DNA of 64,000 nt from Ferranicluibacter quercicola (GTDB lineage Bacteria; Pseudomonadota; Alphaproteobacteria; Rhizobiales; Rhizobiaceae), in assembly GCF_021168455.1 (NCBI RefSeq), contig NZ_JAJOZR010000009.1:62001-126000 (forward strand), written 5' to 3'. The notes below the pieces were generated by a model. That model worked only from the letters and a program-made list of their open reading frames with translations. It was not told where the DNA came from and did no database searches. Position numbers and translations under genes: made by a program. How positions within the stretch are numbered: position 1 is the stretch's first letter; the number at the start of each line of letters is the position of its first letter. Shown piece after piece: positions 57,037 through 64,000 of the stretch.

Positions 57037-57672
57037 TTGCTTCCTGCACCGGCTCGGCGTGTCCGCCAACAGCCGATTTTTCCGTTGGTTTCCGTGGTAG
57101 GCCGGCAGCGGTCGCTGATCTTGGATGGTCTGCTGACGATCCTCTTCCTGGGGCTCGTCTGGCTTGCTGCCAACCGGCTTGCTGGTGAGGGCGAAACGGT
57201 GACCGGCCAGCCGCGCGTGGTCGATGGGGACACGCTCGCCCTCGGGCGGGATCGCATTCGCCTCATCGGCATCGATGCGCCCGAGGGCGCGCAGACCTGC
57301 GAACGCGACGGCGAGACCTGGGCCTGCGGGCAGGAGGCGCGACGGCATCTCGCGCGGCTGATCGGTACGACCGCGGTCCTGTGCGAAGGTCGGGCGGACG
57401 ACCGCTACGGCCGGCGGCTGGCGGTCTGCGCGGCTGGAGGAGAAGACCTCAACGCCCGCATGGTTGCGGACGGTTTTGCCGTTGCCTTCGGTGACTACGC
57501 CGCCGAGGAGGCCGAGGCGCGCGCAAACCGGGCCGGTCTCTGGGCCGGTACCTTCGATCGACCGCAGGATTGGCGCGCCCGCCATGGCGGAATGGCCGAG
57601 CTGCCCCATATCGATGGGGATTGGATCAAGGCCCTGCTGCGCCGTATCGAGACCGTATGGATATCCCGCTGA
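57037..57672 (+). CDS. Thermonuclease-family membrane protein
   Basis: A staphylococcal-nuclease (SNase) homologue. One transmembrane helix (LILDGLLTILFLGLVWLAA) anchors a domain with PRVVDGDTLALGRDRIRLIGIDAPEGAQTC (first Asp and the calcium/catalytic region) and DDRYGRRLAVC, where the catalytic Arg pair lies. It probably cleaves nucleic acids in the periplasm or outside. TTG 57037 or GTG 57094 is the likely start; neither has a strong ribosome site. It overlaps the next gene by 16 bases. Confidence 0.8.
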   Translation: MLPAPARRVRQQPIFPLVSVVGRQRSLILDGLLTILFLGLVWLAANRLAGEGETVTGQPRVVDGDTLALGRDRIRLIGIDAPEGAQTCERDGETWACGQEARRHLARLIGTTAVLCEGRADDRYGRRLAVCAAGGEDLNARMVADGFAVAFGDYAAEEAEARANRAGLWAGTFDRPQDWRARHGGMAELPHIDGDWIKALLRRIETVWISR

Positions 57673-58298
57673 CACCGACCAGAGACGAGATCGATCGCTG
57701 CTCGGCTGCGATCGCGGCCTGCCGCATCTGTCGTGACGCACCGGTTTTCGGCGCGCCGCTGCCGCATGAGCCCCGGCCCATCTTCGTGCTCTCGGCAAAA
57801 GCGCGCATCCTGATCGCGAGCCAGGCGCCCGGCATGCGCGCGCATGTCAGCGGCGTGCCCTTCGACGATCCCTCCGGCAACCGGCTGCGCGACTGGCTCG
57901 GCGTGGACCGGCCGACCTTCTACGATCCCGACAATTTCGCCATCGTTCCCATGGGTTTCTGCTTCCCCGGTTACGACAGGCATGGCGGCGATATCCCGCC
58001 CCGGCGGGAATGCGCACCGGTCTGGCGGGAAACGGCGCTTGCCGCCGTGCCGAACGCCTCCCTCATTCTCGTCATCGGCGCCTATGCGCAGGCCTATCAT
58101 CTCGGCACGAAGCGGCAGGCCTCGATGACGGCGACGGTGGCGGACTGGCGGCGGACGTTCGAGCGGGTGGAGGGACTGAAGATGCTGCCTCTGCCACACC
58201 CCAGCTGGCGCAATACGCCATGGCTGAAACGGAATCCCTGGTTCGAGGCCGAACTGCTGCCGGTGCTCCGTGCTGAAATTGCATTGCGGATATCGTAA
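57657..58298 (+). CDS. Fe-S uracil-DNA-glycosylase-family protein
   Basis: A 213-residue UDG-superfamily protein. C22-x2-C25 near the N-terminus and C102-x16-C119 fit the four ligands of the [4Fe-4S] cluster in family 4/5-type UDGs. Motif 1 reads SQAPG followed by SGVPFDDPSGNRL, and motif 2 is LPHPSWRN (HPS 181-183). The acidic residue usual in motif 1 of family 4 (GExPG) is replaced by Q56, so glycosylase activity is uncertain. It overlaps the nuclease gene by 16 bases, suggesting a small nucleic-acid-processing operon. Confidence 0.8.
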   Translation: MDIPLTPTRDEIDRCSAAIAACRICRDAPVFGAPLPHEPRPIFVLSAKARILIASQAPGMRAHVSGVPFDDPSGNRLRDWLGVDRPTFYDPDNFAIVPMGFCFPGYDRHGGDIPPRRECAPVWRETALAAVPNASLILVIGAYAQAYHLGTKRQASMTATVADWRRTFERVEGLKMLPLPHPSWRNTPWLKRNPWFEAELLPVLRAEIALRIS

Positions 58299-58316
58299 GA
58301 TTTCACTCTGGCATTG

Positions 58317-58359
58317 GCCCCTTTTGACGCTATAGAAGAAATAATATTCGAAAGGGGGC
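58317..58359 (+). promoter_or_regulatory. Inverted repeat around the Lrp-type gene's ribosome site
   Basis: GCCCCTTT (58317-58324) is complementary to AAAGGGG(G)C (58351-58359), 26 bases apart. The second arm is the Shine-Dalgarno sequence of the Lrp-type gene. The dyad could be an autoregulatory operator or an RNA hairpin that hides the ribosome site; the extra G weakens the pairing. Confidence 0.35.
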
Positions 58360-58366
58360 TATTGAA

Positions 58367-58855
58367 ATGGATCGTCTCGATCGCAAGATCCTGCGACTTC
58401 TGCAGGAAGATTCGACACTTGCCGTTGCCGACCTGGCCAAGAAGGTTGGCCTGTCGACCACGCCGTGCTGGCGCCGCATCCAGAAGATGGAAGAAGAGGG
58501 CGTGATCCGTGGCCGCGTCGCCCTGCTCGATCCGGCGAAGATCAACACCAAGGTCACGGTCTTCGTGTCGATCCGCACCAATGCTCACTCGATCGAGTGG
58601 CTGCGGCGGTTCTCCGAGGTCGTGGGAGAGTTTCCCGAAGTGGTCGAACTCTACCGCATGAGCGGCGACGTCGATTACCTCTTGCGCGTCGTGGTCCCGG
58701 ACATCGCGGCCTATGATGCCTTCTACAAGCGCCTGATCGCCAAGATCGAGATCCGCGACGTGTCCTCGGCCTTCGCCATGGAGCAGATCAAGTACACGAC
58801 GCAGATGCCGCTCGACTACATGATCCTGGAACAGGCAAAGTCCCAGGAGGACTGA
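58367..58855 (+). CDS. Lrp/AsnC family transcriptional regulator
   Basis: A 162-residue feast/famine regulator. N-terminal winged helix-turn-helix (LDRKILRLLQEDSTLAVADLAKKVGLSTTPCWRRIQKMEEEGVI) and a C-terminal RAM/AsnC ligand domain (about residues 68-150). Proteins of this family bind an amino acid and regulate amino-acid metabolism or transport, often also repressing their own gene. AAAGGGGG lies 8 bases before the ATG. No amino-acid gene is adjacent, so the target is not evident. Confidence 0.93.
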   Translation: MDRLDRKILRLLQEDSTLAVADLAKKVGLSTTPCWRRIQKMEEEGVIRGRVALLDPAKINTKVTVFVSIRTNAHSIEWLRRFSEVVGEFPEVVELYRMSGDVDYLLRVVVPDIAAYDAFYKRLIAKIEIRDVSSAFAMEQIKYTTQMPLDYMILEQAKSQED

Positions 58856-58896
58856 TCTTCGCGCACGGATCGGGGGAAGCAGGCGCGGGGGCGCGC

Positions 58897-59769
58897 CTAC
58901 TTCTTTTCCAGCCGCGCGAGAAGCGACGACGTATCCCAGCGCTTGCCGCCCATGGCCTGCACCTCGCCGTAGAACTGATCGACCAACGCGGTGACCGGAA
59001 GCTTGGCGCCGTTGCGGCGGGCTTCGGTCAGCACGATGTCGAGGTCCTTGCGCATCCAGTCGACGGCGAAGCCGAAGTCGTACTTGCCGGCGATCATCGT
59101 CTTGTGGCGGTTTTCCATCTGCCAGGAACCGGCCGCACCCTTGGAGATCACCTCCACCACGGCCTCCATGTCGAGCCCGGCGCTCTTGCCGAAATGCACG
59201 GCTTCCGCCAGTCCCTGGACGAGGCCCGCAATGCAGATCTGGTTGACCATCTTGGTCAGCTGGCCGCTGCCGGCCGGTCCCATCAGCCCGACCATGCGCG
59301 CATAGGCATCGATGACAGGCCGGGCGCGTTCGAACACCGCCGAATCGCCGCCGCACATGACGGTGAGAACACCGTTTTCCGCACCCGCCTGGCCGCCGGA
59401 CACAGGCGCGTCGAGGAAATGCGCGCCCCGCGCCCGGGCGGCGGCGTCCAGTTCGCGTGCAACTTCGGCGGAGGCCGTGGTGTTGTCGATGAAGATCGCG
59501 CCGGCCCGCAGCGTCTCGAACGCGCCGTCCGCGCCCGTGGTGACCGACCGCAGGTCGTCATCGTTGCCGACGCAGCAGAACACGAAATCCGCATCGCGCG
59601 CCGCTTCGGCCGGCGTCGCCGCTGCGGTGCCGCGGTTTTCGGACACCCACGTCTCGGCCTTCGCCGCTGTGCGGTTGTAGACGGTCAGCTCGTGGCCGCC
59701 CTTGACGGCGAGATGGCGGGCCATGGGGTACCCCATGACACCGAGACCGATGAAGGCGACTTTGGCCAT
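58897..59769 (-). CDS. NAD(P)-dependent 3-hydroxyacid dehydrogenase (3-hydroxyisobutyrate-type)
   Basis: A 290-residue beta-hydroxyacid dehydrogenase. The N-terminal FIGLGVMGYPMARHL is the dinucleotide motif and VYNRT the following strand; DAPVSGGQAGAENG is the substrate-binding loop and GSGQLTKMVNQ carries the catalytic lysine. It could act on 3-hydroxyisobutyrate, tartronate semialdehyde or a similar acid. AAGGAG is followed by an 11-base palindrome just before the start at 59769. It follows a methyltransferase gene on the same strand by 28 bases. Confidence 0.88.
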   Translation of the reverse strand: MAKVAFIGLGVMGYPMARHLAVKGGHELTVYNRTAAKAETWVSENRGTAAATPAEAARDADFVFCCVGNDDDLRSVTTGADGAFETLRAGAIFIDNTTASAEVARELDAAARARGAHFLDAPVSGGQAGAENGVLTVMCGGDSAVFERARPVIDAYARMVGLMGPAGSGQLTKMVNQICIAGLVQGLAEAVHFGKSAGLDMEAVVEVISKGAAGSWQMENRHKTMIAGKYDFGFAVDWMRKDLDIVLTEARRNGAKLPVTALVDQFYGEVQAMGGKRWDTSSLLARLEKK

Positions 59770-59797
59770 AGGAGGCTCCTTGAGGCTGTCGAGAGAA

Positions 59798-60634
59798 TCA
59801 GGCGTCGGCTGCAGAAGGCTGGCGCAGCCGCGCCAAGACGAGATGACCGGCAATCGGCGCGCCGTCTTCCATGCGCACGGTGATATCCGTCAGATCGACC
59901 AGATCGAACCCGGTCGCCTCCAGCCGCTCGAGAACGTAGTCCCGCGCATGCGCGAACCGCTGGTGCGGCCCCACCATGAAGCGGCGGCCGGCGAACACGT
60001 CGTCCGGCAAGGTCTCGCTGGAGAAGATGAACAGGCCGCCCGGCTCCATGGTCTCGGCCGCCGCGAAGAACAGCGCCTCGAGCCCGCCGAGATAGGGCAG
60101 GACATCCGTCGCGGTGACGAGGTCGAACGGCCCGTCTTCGTTGTCCTCGAGAAAATCCACGGCTTCGCCGACATAAAGCGCGTCGTAGAGATCCTTCTCA
60201 TGGGCGATCTCGACCATGTTTTCCGAGAGATCGACGCCGGTCAGGTGTTCGGCCATATCGCGTAGCGCGCCGCCGGTCAGCCCCGTGCCGCAGCCGAGGT
60301 CGAGCAGGCTCCTGAAGGGCCCGAGCCCGAGCGCCTGCAGCCGCTGGCGGACCATCATCGGCACGGAATAGCCGAGCTGTTCCACCAGCACGTCCTCGAA
60401 CACGTCGGCATGCTGGTCGAACAGGGTGGTGACATAGGCGTCCGGGGCCTTGTCGGGCGTTTCGCCGCGGCCCATGGAGGCGATGCGCACGGCGGCACCG
60501 CCGTGATCGTCCGGGTCCAGTGCCAGCACCTCGCCATAGGCCGCGACCGCCGCCTCGACATCGCCGGATTTTTCGAGCGCGAGAGCGCGGTTATAGGCCT
60601 CGGCCAAAGCTTCTTCGTCGATCTTCTTTTGCAT
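59798..60634 (-). CDS. TPR-containing class I SAM-dependent methyltransferase
   Basis: A 278-residue protein. Residues 1-45 form a single TPR-like helical pair (LAEAYNRALALEKSGDVEAAVAAYGEVLALDPDD); then a methyltransferase domain with SAM motif I LLDLGCGTGLTGGAL, acidic loop GVDLSEN and motif IV-like DLVTATDVLPYLGGL. It resembles the 'putative TPR repeat methyltransferase' family. Acceptor unknown. It may be co-transcribed with the downstream dehydrogenase gene. Confidence 0.85.
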   Translation of the reverse strand: MQKKIDEEALAEAYNRALALEKSGDVEAAVAAYGEVLALDPDDHGGAAVRIASMGRGETPDKAPDAYVTTLFDQHADVFEDVLVEQLGYSVPMMVRQRLQALGLGPFRSLLDLGCGTGLTGGALRDMAEHLTGVDLSENMVEIAHEKDLYDALYVGEAVDFLEDNEDGPFDLVTATDVLPYLGGLEALFFAAAETMEPGGLFIFSSETLPDDVFAGRRFMVGPHQRFAHARDYVLERLEATGFDLVDLTDITVRMEDGAPIAGHLVLARLRQPSAADA

Positions 60635-60717
60635 GCGCGCTTTGTAGGATGGGCATTGCCGAATGGCAATCCCGATCCAGCGACGGGACTTCGATGTGAC
60701 GCGTCGTCAGCAGCGCA

Positions 60718-60984
60718 TCAGTTGATGATGAATTCGCCCTTTAAAGCGCGCCAGTCGCCGGCCGATATCAGCTTGCGGTGAACGTAGCGCACCGAATGGA
60801 GCGGCCCGTCCAGCGTTTCCTGCCAGAACTGCAGGAAGCGTTTCATTTCGGGGAAGTGGGGGGCCAGATCGTAATGCTGCCAGATGTAGCTCTGCAGGAT
60901 CGCCTGGCGATCCGGCATACGGTAGAGGATCTCAGCCGTGGTGAGGCCGTACCCTTTCAGCTGCAGTTCCATGTCAGATGCCAT
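60718..60984 (-). CDS. usg: Usg family protein
   Basis: An 88-residue protein of the Usg family of alphaproteobacteria. It contains the conserved core YGLTTAEILYRMPDRQ, QSYIWQHYDLAPHFPEM and the C-terminal EFIIN. The function is not established; the family is named from its proximity to trp genes in other species. The start at 60984 has GAGG at a suitable distance; an ATG 12 bases further upstream is possible. No clear partner here. Confidence 0.82.
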   Translation of the reverse strand: MASDMELQLKGYGLTTAEILYRMPDRQAILQSYIWQHYDLAPHFPEMKRFLQFWQETLDGPLHSVRYVHRKLISAGDWRALKGEFIIN

Positions 60985-61134
60985 GCGAAACCTCATCTTT
61001 GCTGAATGACGGTCTCTAGAATGAAGCGCCCGAATGGTTAAGCAAGTCTTAATGACATCGGCGTGACAAAAAATATCGTGTCTTACCAGAGGGTTGGCAG
61101 CATCCGGTCGAGAGTGCTGCCATTGTTTCGCATG

Positions 61135-62052
61135 TCAGCGCTTCAGGTGGCGGGTCAGCCGGTTCTCCAGCCAGACCCAGAGATTGCGCAGCGCTTCGAC
61201 CATGATCAGGTAGAAGATCGCGGCCCAGAGGTAGGTCTGGTAGTCGAAGGTGCGCGAGAAGGCGCGGCGGGTTTCGCCCATGAGGTCGAACACGGTCACG
61301 ATCGCGACGATGGCCGATGCCTTGATCATGAGAATGATCTCGTTGCCATAGGGACGAAGGGCAACGATCAATGCCTGCGGCAGGATGATCTTGAAGAAGG
61401 CGATGCGCTGCGACAGGCCGAGCGAGGCCGCACCTTCGTGCTGGCCGCGCGGCACGCTTTCGATCGCGCCGCGCAGGATCTCCGCCTGATAGGCCGCCGT
61501 GTTCAGCACGAAGGTCAGAAGCGCGCAGTACCAGGCCTCGCGGAAGAACCACCAGAGCCCGATCTCCGTCAGCTGCGGCCGGAAGCTCCCAAGGCCGTAA
61601 TAGATGAGGAACAGCTGCATGATGACCGGCGTGCCGCGGAAGAAATAGACGTAGACATAGGCGATCCAGTTCGCGACCTTGTTCTTCGACATGCGGCCGA
61701 GCGCGACCGGCAGCGAGAGAAGCGCGCCGAGCACGATGGAGGTCGAGACGAGGCCGAGCGTGACGCCGAGGCCGGAGATGTAGCCGGGTCCGTAGCGCTG
61801 GAATTTCTCCGGATCGAACCCGCCGACGATCAGCATGCCGAGGCCGACGAAGACCGCCAGCCAGACGCCGAGAAGGATGCGGCCGAACAGGCGCGACAGC
61901 GTGTAGGGACGTGCCGCGTCGCGAGGAGCCGGCAGCGGCGGAAGGAGGTCCGCTGAAACGAAGGCCTGCACCGGGCGGACGCCGGAAGCCGGCATGTCGG
62001 TATCGAGCGCCGGCGGCGCGCCTGCGGGCGGAAGCGGCGGTGTCGCACTCAT
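61135..62052 (-). CDS. Polar amino-acid ABC transporter permease (HisM-like)
   Basis: A 305-residue inner-membrane permease with an unusually long Pro/Ala-rich cytoplasmic N-terminus (about 60 residues) before five transmembrane helices. The EAA loop QHEGAASLGLSQRIAFFKIILPQA is intact, and GTPVIMQLFLIYYGL is typical of the HisM/ArtM family. It probably transports a basic amino acid or opine-like compound. It overlaps the upstream permease gene by 4 bases. No ATPase gene follows on this strand, which is unusual. Confidence 0.9.
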   Translation of the reverse strand: MSATPPLPPAGAPPALDTDMPASGVRPVQAFVSADLLPPLPAPRDAARPYTLSRLFGRILLGVWLAVFVGLGMLIVGGFDPEKFQRYGPGYISGLGVTLGLVSTSIVLGALLSLPVALGRMSKNKVANWIAYVYVYFFRGTPVIMQLFLIYYGLGSFRPQLTEIGLWWFFREAWYCALLTFVLNTAAYQAEILRGAIESVPRGQHEGAASLGLSQRIAFFKIILPQALIVALRPYGNEIILMIKASAIVAIVTVFDLMGETRRAFSRTFDYQTYLWAAIFYLIMVEALRNLWVWLENRLTRHLKR

Positions 62053-62852
62053 CGCGCCACCTCCGAACGGTGCGCCCACCGCTCCAGGGCGGAGAACACG
62101 ACGGAGGATGCTGCGGCGAGCAGCAGGAACAGGATGCAGGCAAGCCCGAAGAATTCGAACGCCTGCTTGGTCACGCGCGCGGCAACACCGGTCTGGCGCA
62201 GGATATCCGGCAGGCCGATGACGGAGACGAGGGCCGTATCCTTCAGAAGCGCCATCCAGAGATTGCCGAGGCCGGGCAGGGCGATGCGGAAAAGCTGCGG
62301 CAGCACGATCAGCCGCATGGTCTTTCCCCGGCTGAAGCCGAGCGCGTCGCCCGCCTCGTACTGCCCTCGGGGAATGGCCTTGAAGGCGGATTGCAGGACC
62401 TCGGAGCAATAGGCCGAGAAGACGACCCCGAGCGCGACGATGCCCGCGAAAAAGGCGTTGATCTCGACCGGCCCGGAGTAGCCGACGCCGGCGAGGACCT
62501 GCTGCGCGACGATCTGCAGGCCGTAATAGACGATGAACAGCGTCAGCAGTTCGGGCAGGCCGCGGAAAATGGTGGTGTAGATATCGGAGGACAGGCGCAG
62601 CGATTTCTCGCTCGACTGCTTGCCCATCGCGACGCAGAAGCCGAGCGCAAGGCCGACCGGTAGAGTGGCGATCGCCAGCGATGCGGTGATGAGAAAGCCG
62701 TAGCCGATCTCGTCGCCCCAGCCGGCATCGCCGCAGGCGAGCAGGGTGTTGCCGGCGAGAAGGCGGAAAATGCCGATCGGTCCGCACCACGGATCGAGCG
62801 TGGCGCCGAGCCACGACACGGCGGAGGAAAGCGCGGCCATGATTCCGCTCAT
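62049..62852 (-). CDS. Polar amino-acid ABC transporter permease (HisQ-like)
   Basis: A 267-residue permease with five predicted helices. IFRGLPELLTLFIVYYGLQ and the EAA loop QYEAGDALGFSRGKTMRLIVLPQLFRIALPGLGNLW identify it as the HisQ partner of the following HisM-like subunit. Start ATG 62852 (MSGIMAAL) follows AGGGGACA. It lies 120 bases behind the binding-protein gene, with a terminator in between, so the permeases are probably expressed by read-through at a lower level. Confidence 0.9.
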   Translation of the reverse strand: MSGIMAALSSAVSWLGATLDPWCGPIGIFRLLAGNTLLACGDAGWGDEIGYGFLITASLAIATLPVGLALGFCVAMGKQSSEKSLRLSSDIYTTIFRGLPELLTLFIVYYGLQIVAQQVLAGVGYSGPVEINAFFAGIVALGVVFSAYCSEVLQSAFKAIPRGQYEAGDALGFSRGKTMRLIVLPQLFRIALPGLGNLWMALLKDTALVSVIGLPDILRQTGVAARVTKQAFEFFGLACILFLLLAAASSVVFSALERWAHRSEVAR

Positions 62853-62918
62853 CGTCTGGTCTGTCCCCTTGAGGCGCTTCTTGTTGGGCGCCTCTTGCTT
62901 ACGGCATCGTTTGTCAAA

Positions 62919-62948
62919 CAAAAACGGCGGGAGGGCAAGCTCCCGCCG
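62919..62948 (-). terminator. Terminator between binding protein and permease genes
   Basis: Arms 62925-62933 and 62940-62948 pair perfectly (9 bp) with a 6-base loop, and the minus-strand transcript then has GUUUUUGUUU. It lies 24 bases after the binding-protein stop and would attenuate transcription into the permease genes. Confidence 0.8.
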
Positions 62949-62972
62949 CAGGATTTCGGACGAGCCGGGGAA

Positions 62973-63755
62973 TTAGCCGCCGTAGACGTCGAAGGAGAAG
63001 TACTTGTCGTTGATCTCCTTGTACTTGCCGTTGGCGCGGATGGCCTTGATCGCCGCGTTGAACTTTTCGCGCAGATCGTTGTCGCCCTTGCGCAGCGCGA
63101 TGCCGGCGCCTTCGCCGTTGATGACCGGGTCGATCGGCAGCGTGCCGAGCAGCTTGCAGCAGTCGCCGTCCGTGGTCTTCAGCCATTCCGAGAGAACCAC
63201 GACGTCGTCGATGACGGCGTCGATACGGCCGTTGGCGATGTCGAGCTTGTACTCGTCGGAGGTCGGATAGAGCTTCAGCTCGGCCTTCTTCATATGCGCT
63301 TCGGCATAGTTCGAATGGGTCGTGGAGGACTGCGCGCCCAGCGTCTTGCCGTCGAGACCGGCTTCGGTCGCCTCGGTGATCGGGCTATCCTTGGGCACGG
63401 CGATGGCCGGCGGCGTGTTGTAGTACTTTTCCGAGAAGTCGACCTGCTGCTTGCGCTCGGCCGTGATCGACATGGAGGCGATGAAGGCGTCGTACTTCTT
63501 GGCGATCAGGGCGGGAATGGCGCCGTCCCAATCCTGGGTGACGAAGGTGCACTCGGCCTTCATCTCGACGCAGAGCGCCTTGGCGATGTCGATGTCGAAG
63601 CCGGTCAGGGAGCCGTCGGCTTCCAGAACGTTGAAGGGCGGGTAGGCGCCTTCTGTGCCGATGGTGATCTTTTCGCCGGCGGCAAGCGCGGTGCTGGCGG
63701 CAAGGGCGAAAACGGCCGCAGCGGCAGCCATGGTGAAACGTTTGGCGATAGGCAT
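62973..63755 (-). CDS. Amino-acid ABC transporter periplasmic binding protein (HisJ/NocT-like)
   Basis: A 260-residue solute-binding protein with signal peptide (FTMAAAAAVFALAASTALA, cleavage about residue 25). ITIGTEGAYPPFN, GFDIDIAKALC, DWDGAIPALIAKKYDAFIASMSITAERKQ and DAVIDDVVVLSEW are signatures of the polar amino-acid family (lysine/arginine/ornithine/histidine or opines); C146 and similar Cys pairs are not conserved features I can interpret. Start 63755 follows AGAGAGGATCGAC. A 245-base region runs from here to the window edge; I see no supported gene in it and it presumably holds the promoter. Confidence 0.9.
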   Translation of the reverse strand: MPIAKRFTMAAAAAVFALAASTALAAGEKITIGTEGAYPPFNVLEADGSLTGFDIDIAKALCVEMKAECTFVTQDWDGAIPALIAKKYDAFIASMSITAERKQQVDFSEKYYNTPPAIAVPKDSPITEATEAGLDGKTLGAQSSTTHSNYAEAHMKKAELKLYPTSDEYKLDIANGRIDAVIDDVVVLSEWLKTTDGDCCKLLGTLPIDPVINGEGAGIALRKGDNDLREKFNAAIKAIRANGKYKEINDKYFSFDVYGG

Positions 63756-64000
63756 GTCGATCCTCTCTGTTGGCGCAGGCCCGGCTTGTTCTTCGTGTCC
63801 CGGGCCATTCGCAAGCGACCGTGAACGGTGGCTTCGGTTGCGATATTCCGTCACCCGTTCGCAAAAGCAACAGGAAAAGCGCACGCGGAGAAAAGCGTGC
63901 ACACGCTCTGGCGGGATGACGCGGAAAGCCTATGTCCGCCGGGTGAACGCGGCATTCATCGCCAATTCATGCGCCTGTTGCTACCGCTCGGGCCATGGAT

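Noticed and set aside
63914..64000. Open frame starting at ATG 63914 and running off the right edge
   Set aside because: Only 29 codons are visible, with no good ribosome site and no recognisable motif; cannot be supported from this window.

Overview
This is a gene-dense, GC-rich (roughly 60-65 % by eye) stretch of chromosome from an alphaproteobacterium, most likely a member of the Rhizobiaceae (Rhizobium/Agrobacterium/Shinella-like). The evidence is the intact dusB(nifR3)-ntrB-ntrC-ntrY-ntrX-hfq-hflX block, a pyruvate dehydrogenase operon whose E1-beta carries its own lipoyl domain, fused ispDF, a usg-family gene, a PdhS-type histidine kinase and a DUF2336 protein. About 62 protein genes are supported. 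I see no rRNA, tRNA, CRISPR array, prophage or insertion sequence, and no stretch above 300 bases without a gene.

Layout. 1-9.96 kb: terminator of an upstream gene, an Fe-S scaffold-like protein, yidD, thrS, then oxidoreductases and hypotheticals. 9.98-19.2 kb: topoisomerase IV subunit B (minus strand), a secreted hydrolase, then a five-gene cluster: HAD-UbiA fusion, DprE1-like oxidase, SMR-like transporter, NAD-dependent epimerase/reductase and class III aminotransferase. 19.3-27.8 kb: tpiA, secG, pyrG, a ParDE-type toxin-antitoxin pair, a transglycosylase-like lipoprotein, kdsA, eno and an FtsB-like gene. 27.9-35.6 kb: pdhA-pdhB-pdhC, a small coiled-coil gene broken by an in-frame stop, an SGNH hydrolase, lpd and lipA, so pyruvate dehydrogenase and its cofactor synthesis are grouped. 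35.8-39.6 kb: dioxygenase, small ATPase, COQ10-like START protein, CinA-like amidase and ispDF. 39.8-49.2 kb: the nitrogen-regulation/hfq block. 49.3-55.4 kb: phosphoethanolamine transferase plus diacylglycerol kinase, then an iron(III) ABC importer with a good promoter overlapping a RirA-type operator. 55.4-64 kb: PdhS-like kinase, nuclease, Fe-S uracil-DNA-glycosylase-like protein, Lrp/AsnC regulator, dehydrogenase, methyltransferase, usg, and a polar amino-acid ABC importer without a linked ATPase.

Most interesting part. The 13.4-19.2 kb cluster looks like a polyprenyl-phosphate-pentose route resembling mycobacterial decaprenylphosphoryl-arabinose synthesis (Rv3806c/DprE1), but with a phosphatase domain fused to the prenyltransferase, a small-multidrug-resistance-type carrier and a PLP aminotransferase. 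The end product is unknown; a polyprenyl-linked (amino)pentose donor is my inference. Other points: a premature TAG in a small gene, inverted repeats that could mask the ribosome binding sites of pdhA and of the Lrp-type gene, a possible ATC start for hflX, and a SecG with a long repetitive tail.
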